From WLMZ01 sp038227995 (GTDB lineage: Bacteria; Actinomycetota; Acidimicrobiia; Acidimicrobiales; Ilumatobacteraceae): a stretch of 64,000 bases of DNA. Shown here piece by piece: positions 7,939 to 15,466 of this stretch (its first letter is position 1; each line of letters begins with the position of its first letter). The DNA is taken from assembly GCA_038227995.1 (NCBI GenBank), contig JBBRPP010000017.1, forward strand, positions 1 to 64,000, read 5' to 3'. A model generated the notes under the pieces. It had not been told where the DNA came from. It saw only the letters and a program-made list of their open reading frames with translations, and did no database searches. The translations under genes and the position numbers were made by a program.

Positions 7939-8952
7939 TCAACGCAAATCGAAGACGACTCGGGCGTCGATGTCGCCGGCTTCGACGGCCTTCATGGACT
8001 CGTTGACGTCCTCGAGTTTGTGGGTGGTGCGTACCACCCGCGTCCGACCTGAGGCGTGCAGCTCGAACACCTCCGCCAGGTCGAGTCGGGTCCCGACGAT
8101 CGATCCGGTCACGGAGATGCCCTGCAGCACGGTCTGAAAGATTGGCAGTGTGATGTTGTTGTCGGCGGGCAGGCCGACCATGACCATGCGGCCGCCTCGG
8201 CGCATCCCGGCGAAGGCCTGCTCGAACGGTCGTGGCGTCACCGCCGTCACGATCGCTGCGTCTGCGCCACCGAGTTCCAACAGCTTCGCCGACGGATCGT
8301 CGGTCAGAGCGTTGATCGTGTAGGTCGCGCCGAGCTCGCGTGCCATCCGCAGCTTGTCATCATTGATGTCGATCGCGACAACGGTCCCGCCGGCGATCTG
8401 CGCGTACTGAACCGCCATGTGACCCAGACCGCCGACTCCGAAGACGGCAACGACGTCCGACGGACCGACCTGGGCGACCTTGACCGCCTTGTAGGTGGTG
8501 ACGCCAGCGCATGTGAGCGGTGCTGCGTCCAGCGGATCGATCCCAGCCGGAACCGCCACGACGAATCGTGCCGACGCAATCATGTACTCGGCATAGGTGC
8601 CATCGCAGCTGTAACCGGTGTCCTGTTGATGCGGGCACAAGGTCTCCCACCCCTTGATGCACCATTCACACTCGCCGCACGCCCAGCCCAACCAGGGAAT
8701 CGCGACACGGGTGCCGATCAACGGCTTGGTCACGCCCTCGCCGAGACGTTCGACGATTCCGACACCTTCGTGTCCAGGCACAAACGGCACAGTCGGCTTC
8801 ACCGGCCAGTCCCCATGGGCGGCGTGGATGTCGGTGTGGCACAGCCCGGTGGTCTCGATGCGCACCAATATCTGGCCGACACCCGGTTCCGGGATCGGAC
8901 GGTCCTCGATCGTCAGAGGACGATCGAATGCTGTGACGACGGCTGCTCGCAT
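7939..8952 (-). CDS. Zinc-dependent alcohol dehydrogenase (AdhP type)
   Basis: 337 aa, the usual AdhP length. Catalytic zinc ligands: Cys in GLCHTDIHAAHGDWP, His in PGHEGVGIV, and a Cys in the Rossmann half (LTCAGVTTYKAVK). The structural zinc lobe has the four-Cys pattern ACGECEWCIKGWETLC. The nucleotide fold shows VFGVGGLGHMAVQYAQ, followed by AIDINDDK with Asp, which favours NAD. It should interconvert primary alcohols and aldehydes. The start at 8952 follows GGAGAA; an upstream in-frame ATG (8997) adds 15 residues without similarity. It is divergent from the P-type ATPase gene, with a TTGGTCCCAA sequence between them. Confidence 0.92.
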   Translation of the reverse strand: MRAAVVTAFDRPLTIEDRPIPEPGVGQILVRIETTGLCHTDIHAAHGDWPVKPTVPFVPGHEGVGIVERLGEGVTKPLIGTRVAIPWLGWACGECEWCIKGWETLCPHQQDTGYSCDGTYAEYMIASARFVVAVPAGIDPLDAAPLTCAGVTTYKAVKVAQVGPSDVVAVFGVGGLGHMAVQYAQIAGGTVVAIDINDDKLRMARELGATYTINALTDDPSAKLLELGGADAAIVTAVTPRPFEQAFAGMRRGGRMVMVGLPADNNITLPIFQTVLQGISVTGSIVGTRLDLAEVFELHASGRTRVVRTTHKLEDVNESMKAVEAGDIDARVVFDLR

Positions 8953-9078
8953 GAGGTTCTCCATCTCGAACGCTGAGGCCACACTGGCCTCCACCACCAG
9001 TTATGCGACGTCACAGGATCCCCCGATAGAGAACTTGGTCCCAATCGGCGAAACCAGTTGGCTCACGGTCGGCCCGCG

Positions 9079-9093
9079 ATGACGTTCGGCCCT
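9079..9093 (+). promoter_or_regulatory. DosR-box-like sequence
   Basis: ATGACGTTCGGCCCT matches 11 of 15 positions of the GGGACTTTAGGCCCT-type half of the mycobacterial DosR box, including the whole GGCCCT end. It lies 35-49 nt upstream of the P-ATPase start. A related sequence lies upstream of the PPOX gene at 13378. The response regulator itself is not in the window. Confidence 0.35.
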
Positions 9094-9127
9094 ATGCGCC
9101 TGCCCCGAGATGGGGCACGATTGCAGC

Positions 9128-11779
9128 ATGCTGTCGGCGTCGACCCAACCACAGCAGCTCGCGGCACCAGATCTCTCGATGGTCGAGGCGTCAGGACAAC
9201 CGGTCGAGGCGACGATCGCTGCGCTCGCGTCGACGCCCCAGGGGCTGACGACGGTGGAAGCCGAACGTCGCCTTCGCGACGTGGGCCACAACGTGCTCGC
9301 CGAGCGACACGTGACTGCGCTGGGCGTGTTGCTGCGCCAACTCCGCAATCCGTTGCTGATCCTGCTCGTCGGTGCTGCGCTGGTCTCTGGCGCCACCGGT
9401 GATCCCACCGACGCGATCATCATTGCATTCATCGTCGCCCTCAGCGTCGGACTCGGCTTCTTCAACGAGCTTCGTGCCGAGCGGGCCGCCGCTGCGCTGC
9501 ACGCCAACATCCATCACGAGACGGTCGTCTGGCGAGACGGAACACGCCGGCGAATCGATGTCGCCGATCTCGTACCCGGCGATGTCGTCGAGGTGTCGGT
9601 CGGCGGCATCGTTCCCGCCGATCTGCGCTTGATCGAGACGGCTCAGCTGGAATGTGACGAAGCAGTCCTCACCGGAGAGTCCGTTCCCGCAGAGAAGTCG
9701 ACGGCACCTGTGATCGGTGACAGCAACGCGCTGGCGCTTTCTTCCTGCGCCTTCATGGGCACCATCGTGCATCAGGGCTCGGCACGCGGTGTCGTCGTTG
9801 CCACCGGTTCTCGCACCGAGTTCGGCAAGATCGCGGTCGGACTGAGCGAGCGCCCCGCCCAGACTGCGTTTCAGGTCGGCTTGCGACGCTTCTCGAAGCT
9901 GCTGGTCGTCGTCGCCGGGGTACTGACCGTCTCGATCTTCGTGATCAACGTCGCGCTCTCCAGGCCGCTGATCGACGCCTTGCTGTTCTCGCTCGCGATA
10001 GCGATCGGGATCACGCCGCAGTTGCTCCCTGCGATCGTCAGCGTCAGCCTCGCGACCGGGTCACGCCAGCTCGCGAAGAGTCGAGTGCTCGTCAAGCGGC
10101 TCGTCACGATCGAGGACCTCGGCAACATCGAGCTGCTGTTCACGGACAAGACGGGCACGTTGACGGAGGGCGCGATCACCTTCGACAATGCGCTCGACGC
10201 TGGCGGACAGCCGTCGGATACCGCGCTCCTGCTCGGTCTCGTCTGCAATGAGTCGTCGATGTCACCGGGCGGACCAGTCGGCGGGAACGCATTGGATCAG
10301 GCGCTGTTCCTGGCGCCCGCCGCAGCGAGGCTGATCGCTGGAGCCACCGGCCTCGACTCCTACCACCGCTGCGGATCGGTGCCTTTCGACCACGAACGTC
10401 AGTTGGCGTCCGTCACCGCCTCGGTGTCGGACGGCACCAACGTGCTCGTGACCAAGGGAGCACCCGAGGTCGTCCTCGCCCGCTGCATCGATGTCCCCGC
10501 GTCGGCCGCAGCCGTCCTCGGTCGGCTGTTCGCCGACGGCGCACGAGTTGTCGCCATCGCCACCAAGGTGTGCGGCGACGCTTCGCCCACACCGGCCGAC
10601 GAACACGAACTCGCTTTCGTCGGGTTCCTCACCTTCATCGACCGCCCCAAAGCCGACGCCGGCGCATCGATCCTCAAACTCAACCGCCTCGGGATCGCGG
10701 TCAAGATCATCACCGGCGACAACGGCGCCGTGGCCGCGAAGGTCTGTCGAGACATCGGCATGGATGTCGACGGCGTGCTCAGCGGCAGCGACCTCGATCT
10801 CCTCGACGACGACGCGCTCGCCCGCGCAATTCCACGCACGACAGTCTTCGCCCGGGTCAGCCCGGATCAGAAGTCACGCATCGTCAAGATCGCCCGCCGC
10901 GACGGCGTCGATGTCGCGTTTCTGGGCGACGGCGTCAACGACGCGGTCGCGCTCCATGTCGCCGACGTCGGAATCTCTGTCGACTCGGCGACCGACGTTG
11001 CCAAGGACGCGGCCGACATCGTGCTGCTCGACAAGGACCTCGGTGTCCTCGCCGACGGTGTCCTCGAAGGACGACGCATCTTCGCCAACACCCTCAAGTA
11101 CGTGCTGATGGCGACATCGTCGAACTTCGGCAACATGTTCAGTGCGGCCGGGGCATCGCTGTTCCTCAGCTTCCTCCCGATGTTGCCGTCGCAGATCCTG
11201 CTCAACAACCTGCTCTACGACGTCGGTCAGCTCGCGATCCCGACCGACAACGTCGATGCAGAAGTGCTCGCTCGACCCGCCGCGTGGGACATCGCGTTCC
11301 TGCGCCGATTCATGATGGTGTTCGGGCCCGTCAGCTCGCTGTTCGATTTCGCCACCTTCTTCGTCATGATCAAGATCCTCGACGCCAGCCACAGCGAGTT
11401 CCGCACCGGCTGGTTCGTCGAATCGCTGGCCACGCAGACGCTCGTCATCTTCCTCATCCGCACACGCCGAGTCCCGTTCCTGCGCAGCCGACCCAGCCGG
11501 GCGATGCTCATCACGCCGGCGGTCACCGCGACGCTCGGCGTCGTCCTGCCGTTCAGCCCAGCCGCTCACATCCTCGGTTTCACGACCCTGCCGGTGGCGT
11601 TCTTCCTGATCCTCCTCGGCATGATCTGCATCTACCTCGTTCTCATCGAAGGTGCGAAGGCCAAGTTCTACAAGGCCGAGACCCGATCCGATCGAACCCG
11701 ACCAACGCATCAGCAACGACACGAACACCGCATCATTCGCCGCGCATCCCACTTCGTCCGCCACCCGACCCTGCCATGA
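9128..11779 (+). CDS. P-type ATPase, MgtA/P3B-type Mg2+ transporter
   Basis: 883 aa. Motifs in order: actuator loop LTGESVPAEKS, phosphorylation site LFTDKTGTLTEG, nucleotide-binding LVTKGAPEVVL, and hinge FLGDGVNDAVALHVADVGISVDSATDVAKDAADIVLL. The C-terminal membrane block (NTLKYVLMATSSNFGNMF ... PSQILLNNLLYDVGQLAIPTDNVD ... GWFVESLATQTLVIFLIRTRRVPF) is the MgtA/MgtB signature rather than the SERCA type. Oddly, the normally invariant Pro of the GDGxNDAPAL hinge is Val. The basic C-terminal tail (about 40 residues) is unusual. The ATG at 9128 is preferred because CACGAT lies six bases upstream; 9110 is the alternative. It lies next to a DevS-like kinase, and P-ATPases are members of the mycobacterial DosR regulon. 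Confidence 0.9.
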   Translation: MLSASTQPQQLAAPDLSMVEASGQPVEATIAALASTPQGLTTVEAERRLRDVGHNVLAERHVTALGVLLRQLRNPLLILLVGAALVSGATGDPTDAIIIAFIVALSVGLGFFNELRAERAAAALHANIHHETVVWRDGTRRRIDVADLVPGDVVEVSVGGIVPADLRLIETAQLECDEAVLTGESVPAEKSTAPVIGDSNALALSSCAFMGTIVHQGSARGVVVATGSRTEFGKIAVGLSERPAQTAFQVGLRRFSKLLVVVAGVLTVSIFVINVALSRPLIDALLFSLAIAIGITPQLLPAIVSVSLATGSRQLAKSRVLVKRLVTIEDLGNIELLFTDKTGTLTEGAITFDNALDAGGQPSDTALLLGLVCNESSMSPGGPVGGNALDQALFLAPAAARLIAGATGLDSYHRCGSVPFDHERQLASVTASVSDGTNVLVTKGAPEVVLARCIDVPASAAAVLGRLFADGARVVAIATKVCGDASPTPADEHELAFVGFLTFIDRPKADAGASILKLNRLGIAVKIITGDNGAVAAKVCRDIGMDVDGVLSGSDLDLLDDDALARAIPRTTVFARVSPDQKSRIVKIARRDGVDVAFLGDGVNDAVALHVADVGISVDSATDVAKDAADIVLLDKDLGVLADGVLEGRRIFANTLKYVLMATSSNFGNMFSAAGASLFLSFLPMLPSQILLNNLLYDVGQLAIPTDNVDAEVLARPAAWDIAFLRRFMMVFGPVSSLFDFATFFVMIKILDASHSEFRTGWFVESLATQTLVIFLIRTRRVPFLRSRPSRAMLITPAVTATLGVVLPFSPAAHILGFTTLPVAFFLILLGMICIYLVLIEGAKAKFYKAETRSDRTRPTHQQRHEHRIIRRASHFVRHPTLP

Positions 11780-11796
11780 CCCGGACCGAGGTGACG

Positions 11797-11802
11797 TAGG
11801 CT
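11797..11802 (+). promoter_or_regulatory. Leaderless -10 box of the histidine kinase gene
   Basis: TAGGCT, then six bases, then the ATG at 11809. No Shine-Dalgarno sequence is present. This matches five other strict TANNNT-N6-start sites in the window. Confidence 0.5.
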
Positions 11803-11808
11803 CGCCAC

Positions 11809-12975
11809 ATGGCCGCCCGCTTCGAGTTCTCCGGAGCAAAGCAGCTCCAGCGCCTTCTCGACGCGGTCATGGCGATCGGATCCGAGCTGTCACTGTCCGC
11901 CGCGCTCCGGCGCATCACGCACACCGCCGCCGAGCTCGTCGATGCCAAGTACGCCGCGCTCGGAGTCCTGGACGAGTCGGGCACGATGCTCGCCGAATTC
12001 GTGACGGTCGGCCTCACCGACGAAGAGACGGCCAGAATCGGCGCACGCCCCAGCGGACACGGAATCCTCGGGCTGCTGATCGTCCAGCCGAAGCCTCTTC
12101 GGCTCCCGGACTTGCAGCAGCACCCTGACAGCTATGGCTTCCCACCGGGCCACCCGCCGATGACATCATTTCTCGGCGTCCCGATCCTGCTGCGCGGGAA
12201 GGTGTTCGGCAATCTGTACCTGACCGACAAGAAGGACGGGCAGGTGTTCACCGACATCGATCAAGAGCTGGCGGTCGGTCTGGCCGTGGCCGCCGGATTG
12301 GCGATCGAGAACGCGCAGCTCAATGAACAGACCCGAACGTCGACACTCCTCGACGAACGCGAACGCATCGCCCGAGATCTGCACGACGACGTGATCCAAC
12401 GCCTCTTCGCCACTGGCCTCTCGTTGCAGGCTGCCGCCCAGATGATCAAAGAGCCCGTGGCCGTCGAACGGATCATGCGCGCCGTCGACGACCTCGACAC
12501 GTCGATTCGCCAGGTGCGATCGACGATCTTCGAGCTCCATCACCAGTACTCCAGCCTGCCCAGCTTGCGCAGTGACATCCTCGCCGTGTGCGGTGAAGCG
12601 AAGCGTGCACTGGGATTCGAGCCTCGCTGCGACATCACCGGCCCCGTCGACAGCACGGTGTCCGATGCGATGCGCGGCCACATCTTGTTGTGTCTCCGCG
12701 AGGCACTTTCCAACGTCGCCCGGCATGCAAACGCGACTCGTGTCGACGTCAACCTGAACTCCGACGGACAGTTGCTCGCCCTGCGCATCACCGACAACGG
12801 AACCGGATACAACCACGATTCGAATCGACCCTCGAGCGGGTTGGCGAACATGCGAACCCGAGCCGAAGCGCTCGGCGGCAGCTTCTCCATCGACGGTCCG
12901 TCCGACGGAGGAACCGTTGTGCTCTGGCAAGCGCCCGTCGGCGAACTTCGCCCTCCAGAGGTCGGGAACCTCTAG
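11809..12975 (+). CDS. GAF-domain sensor histidine kinase, DevS/DosS type
   Basis: 388 aa. A single GAF domain (about 15-170) is close to the DosS/DosT first GAF: GHGILGLLIVQPKPLRLPDL, GFPPGHPPMTSFLGVPILLRG and VFGNLYLTDKKDGQVFT. A HisKA_3 dimerisation helix carries the phosphorylated His at 192 (ERIARDLHDDVIQRLFATGL), followed by an HATPase_c domain with LREALSNVARHANATRV, RITDNGTGY and GLANMRTRAEALGGSF. DosS and DosT have two GAF domains; this one is shorter. DosS-type GAFs sense O2, NO or CO through heme. It is probably cytoplasmic (no membrane segment). No response regulator gene lies beside it, so its partner must be elsewhere. Confidence 0.88.
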   Translation: MAARFEFSGAKQLQRLLDAVMAIGSELSLSAALRRITHTAAELVDAKYAALGVLDESGTMLAEFVTVGLTDEETARIGARPSGHGILGLLIVQPKPLRLPDLQQHPDSYGFPPGHPPMTSFLGVPILLRGKVFGNLYLTDKKDGQVFTDIDQELAVGLAVAAGLAIENAQLNEQTRTSTLLDERERIARDLHDDVIQRLFATGLSLQAAAQMIKEPVAVERIMRAVDDLDTSIRQVRSTIFELHHQYSSLPSLRSDILAVCGEAKRALGFEPRCDITGPVDSTVSDAMRGHILLCLREALSNVARHANATRVDVNLNSDGQLLALRITDNGTGYNHDSNRPSSGLANMRTRAEALGGSFSIDGPSDGGTVVLWQAPVGELRPPEVGNL

Positions 12976-13009
12976 CGCCCCGGTGCGCATGCGTCATCGA
13001 CGCCGGCAC

Positions 13010-13378
13010 TCACCCTTCGCGCCCCGACATGATCGTCATGGGCAGGCACACCCTGTCGGCTGGAAAGCCCCGCTGGGCGTCGCTGACGCCGTGCTCGACC
13101 TCGAGTTTGCCGACGACAACCACACTCCAGAATTCGGTCTCGCTGGGATTGGCGTGGTCGGCCTCGAAGCACACGATGTCACCTCGTTGGGCTGCCGCGG
13201 TCAGAAGGCCACCCGATCCGGAAAAACTGATCGCGGACCCTTTGACGTCGTAGAAGACCGCCATGATGGTTGGCAAAGCGTTCTCGGACAACGCCACTCG
13301 TCCGATGCGCGAGCTCGCGAGTCGTTCGATGCATTCAACCGGACTCAGGGTTCTCAGCCCGTCGAGATCGAGTTCCAT
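13010..13378 (-). CDS. PPOX-fold flavin/F420-binding protein
   Basis: 122 aa. Split-barrel fold of the pyridoxamine-phosphate-oxidase superfamily: LSPVECIERLASSRIGRVALSENALPTIMAVFYDV, then AAAQRGDIVCFEADHANPSETEFWSVVVVGKLE. The opening 'L(S)xxECxxLL' helix is typical of NimA/Rv-type PPOX proteins found in dormancy regulons. The start at 13378 is chosen where the family begins (MELDLDGLRTL). It is convergent with the DevS-like kinase 34 nt away. A DosR-box-like sequence lies upstream at 13413-13427. Confidence 0.75.
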   Translation of the reverse strand: MELDLDGLRTLSPVECIERLASSRIGRVALSENALPTIMAVFYDVKGSAISFSGSGGLLTAAAQRGDIVCFEADHANPSETEFWSVVVVGKLEVEHGVSDAQRGFPADRVCLPMTIMSGREG

Positions 13379-13412
13379 GGCCCAAGGCTGGCATTTCGAT
13401 CGGCGAGTCGCT

Positions 13413-13427
13413 AGGGCCGAGAGACAC
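13413..13427 (-). promoter_or_regulatory. DosR-box-like sequence upstream of PPOX gene
   Basis: On the minus strand GTGTCTCTCGGCCCT matches 11 of 15 positions of the DosR half-motif and shares TCGGCCCTA with the site upstream of the P-ATPase. It lies 35-49 nt before the start at 13378, the same distance as at the P-ATPase. Confidence 0.35.
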
Positions 13428-13433
13428 ATCCGT

Positions 13434-13685
13434 TCAGAGGTTGGCACGCCATGCTTCGCGAACGATCGCGTCAAGGTTGCGGCTGATCTCGTCGAGCTGC
13501 GCCAGGATTTCCGGGTCGGTCGTGAGATCGACAGCCATGCGCACAGACAAGCCGGCGACGAAGATCCTCCGGATCACACTGTCGAGCCATTCGACGGGGT
13601 CCGCGTCTTCCGGCGGGTCAAAGCCCTGCCCAGTCAGCGCTCGCAGGGAAGATGCATCCGACCGATCGGGACCCGAAAACGTCAA
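13434..13685 (-). CDS. Small hypothetical protein, mostly helical
   Basis: 83 aa, TTG start, preceded by AAGGGG about six bases away. The sequence (PVEWLDSVIRRIFVAGLSVRMAVDLTTDPEILAQLDEISRNLDAIVREAWRANL) reads as two amphipathic helices. I do not recognise the family. It lies 55 nt upstream of the PPOX gene on the same strand and probably shares its transcript, beside the DevS-like kinase. The context hints at a small kinase- or redox-associated protein, but nothing in the sequence proves it. Confidence 0.45.
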   Translation of the reverse strand: MTFSGPDRSDASSLRALTGQGFDPPEDADPVEWLDSVIRRIFVAGLSVRMAVDLTTDPEILAQLDEISRNLDAIVREAWRANL

Positions 13686-13900
13686 TGAAACCCCTTTGGA
13701 TGGGCGGTATCACGTCAGTGCGTGCCGGGGTCCGGGGCGATGCAGCTGAGCAGACTCGCCCGTTCCCGCAGGATCGGTCACACGGAGTCGCTGCGTCAGA
13801 ACGTACCGGGACTCCGCACCATTCGTGCAAGGTCGACCTCCTTCCGACCGACGACGTCAGCGACGAGGCGTCATGAGAGGCTGACAGCGGGAGGAATCAC

Positions 13901-15400
13901 ATGTCGATCGACGGAAGGTTGCCGGTTGTCATCGGCGTCGGGCAGATCACGAACAAGGATGCCGAGCGCATCGTTCACCCGGCGGAGTTGATGGCCGACG
14001 CAGTGCGATCGGCCGTGGACGACGCTCAGACCGCTGGCCTGCTCGATCATGTCAGCGTCATCCGATCCGCGCCGTTGTCGGTGTTCGGCGAAGATCACGG
14101 CGGCGAGATGGTCGCCGAACTGCTGAACATGCCGCCGGGCGAACGTTTGCAATGGGCATACAGCGGCGCTGCACCGCAACGGCATCTCACTGCTGCGTGT
14201 GAACAGATATCGCGCGGCGAGATCGATGCCGTGCTGCTCGTCGGGGGAATCGCCGACGCGTCGTTCCGCAACGCCGGCCGTCGTGGCCTGCCGGCGCCCG
14301 CTCCGCCGACCGCGAGTTGGTCGCAGGGATCGTCCGGTGTCGGCGACCTGCGCCCCACGGGCCGGTACAACTGGGTCGCGGCCGAGCGCGACGCCGGGGG
14401 CGATCTCCCATCGTCGTATTTTGCGCTCGTCGAGAGCGTGATCGGTTCCCGCCTGGGCCTCACCCCAGATCAACACCGGGCGCGCCTCGGTGTGCTGTTG
14501 GCAGGGTTCACCGAAGTTGCTGCCGGCCATCCTGATCGAGCGTGGTTCCCTGTCGCGCGAACGCCATCCGAGCTCTCGACAGCAACCACCGACAACCGAT
14601 TCATCGCCGAGCCGTACACGAAACTGATGTGCTCGTTCCCGACCGCTGATCTCGCGGCCGCAGTCATCGTGGTCTCGACCGAGCTCGCCGATCGGCTCCA
14701 TGTCCCACCGTCGAAGCGAGTGCATCCGTGGGTCGGCGTCGGCGCCAAGGAGTTCGGGCCGCCCTCGATCCGACCGACGATCGATGCTGCCGGCTCATTG
14801 GATCAGGCCGTCGCAATCGCCCTCACACTGTCGGGCATCAGCGCCGACGACATCGGCGCGTTCGACTTCTACTCCTGCTTTCCGGCAGCAATCCAGCTCG
14901 GCATGCGTGCCTTCGGCGTCGGAGTCGGCGATCCCCGGCCAAAGACGGTCACCGGAGGCTTGCCGTTCTTCGGCGGACCAGGGGCGAACTACACGTTGCA
15001 CGGCATCGCCTCACTCGTCGAGTTCTGTCGCGAGCACGACGGTTCTGTCGGGGCAATGGTGGGCCTTGGCGGGATGGTCGACGATTTCTCGGTCGGCCTG
15101 TACTCGACCGCATCGCCATCGCACGGGTTCCAGAGCGACAACGTCGTGGACGACGGTTCCGCTGCCGTGCCGATCGCGCGGTCCGCATCGGGCCCCGGTG
15201 TCATCGAGGCCTCGACGGTCTTGCACGATCGCGACCAAGGCCCGTATGCAGTTCCCGCGATCGTGCGTCTTCCCGATGGTCGGCGCGTGGGCGCTCGCAT
15301 CGCGGACGACCTCGGAGCAGCCCAACTCAGCGGCCAATCGTTGATCGGACGTTCAGTCGCACTCTCCGACAACGAAGGTGTCACGACGTACGACCTCTGA
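13901..15400 (+). CDS. Thiolase-superfamily protein (acetyl-CoA acetyltransferase-like)
   Basis: 499 aa. Thiolase fold: PVVIGVGQITNKDAERIVHPAELMADAVRSA, a DAVLLVGGIADAS strand, AFDFYSCFPAAIQLGMRAFG, and the late His motif GGLPFFGGPGANYTLHG. The position of the nucleophilic Cys in the first half reads YSGAAPQRHLTAAC, so Ser/Gly stands where Cys is usual. A C-terminal extension (about 420-499, ASTVLHDRDQGPYAVPAIVRLPDG...) resembles the OB-fold tail found in SCP-x-like acetyltransferases. It is more likely a C-C-bond-cleaving or carrier-type relative than a classic biosynthetic thiolase. GGGAGGAAT precedes the ATG. It stands alone at the left edge of the catabolic island. Confidence 0.75.
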   Translation: MSIDGRLPVVIGVGQITNKDAERIVHPAELMADAVRSAVDDAQTAGLLDHVSVIRSAPLSVFGEDHGGEMVAELLNMPPGERLQWAYSGAAPQRHLTAACEQISRGEIDAVLLVGGIADASFRNAGRRGLPAPAPPTASWSQGSSGVGDLRPTGRYNWVAAERDAGGDLPSSYFALVESVIGSRLGLTPDQHRARLGVLLAGFTEVAAGHPDRAWFPVARTPSELSTATTDNRFIAEPYTKLMCSFPTADLAAAVIVVSTELADRLHVPPSKRVHPWVGVGAKEFGPPSIRPTIDAAGSLDQAVAIALTLSGISADDIGAFDFYSCFPAAIQLGMRAFGVGVGDPRPKTVTGGLPFFGGPGANYTLHGIASLVEFCREHDGSVGAMVGLGGMVDDFSVGLYSTASPSHGFQSDNVVDDGSAAVPIARSASGPGVIEASTVLHDRDQGPYAVPAIVRLPDGRRVGARIADDLGAAQLSGQSLIGRSVALSDNEGVTTYDL

Positions 15401-15410
15401 ACCGGCCACC

Positions 15411-15444
15411 GGCACCGAATGTCGCCAAGCCAACATCCGGTGCC
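15411..15444. terminator. Hairpin between convergent genes, likely bidirectional terminator
   Basis: Arms GGCACCGAATGT and ACATCCGGTGCC pair at 11 of 12 positions around a 10-base loop. The hairpin lies between two stop codons facing each other (15400 and 15467). There is no T tract, as is common for actinobacterial terminators. Confidence 0.55.
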
Positions 15445-15466
15445 AGCGCATCCGCGGAATGACAGC

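Noticed and set aside
10570..11799. 409-aa plus-strand frame within the P-ATPase gene
   Set aside because: Almost all Arg/His/Pro, lying inside the conserved ATPase core in another frame.
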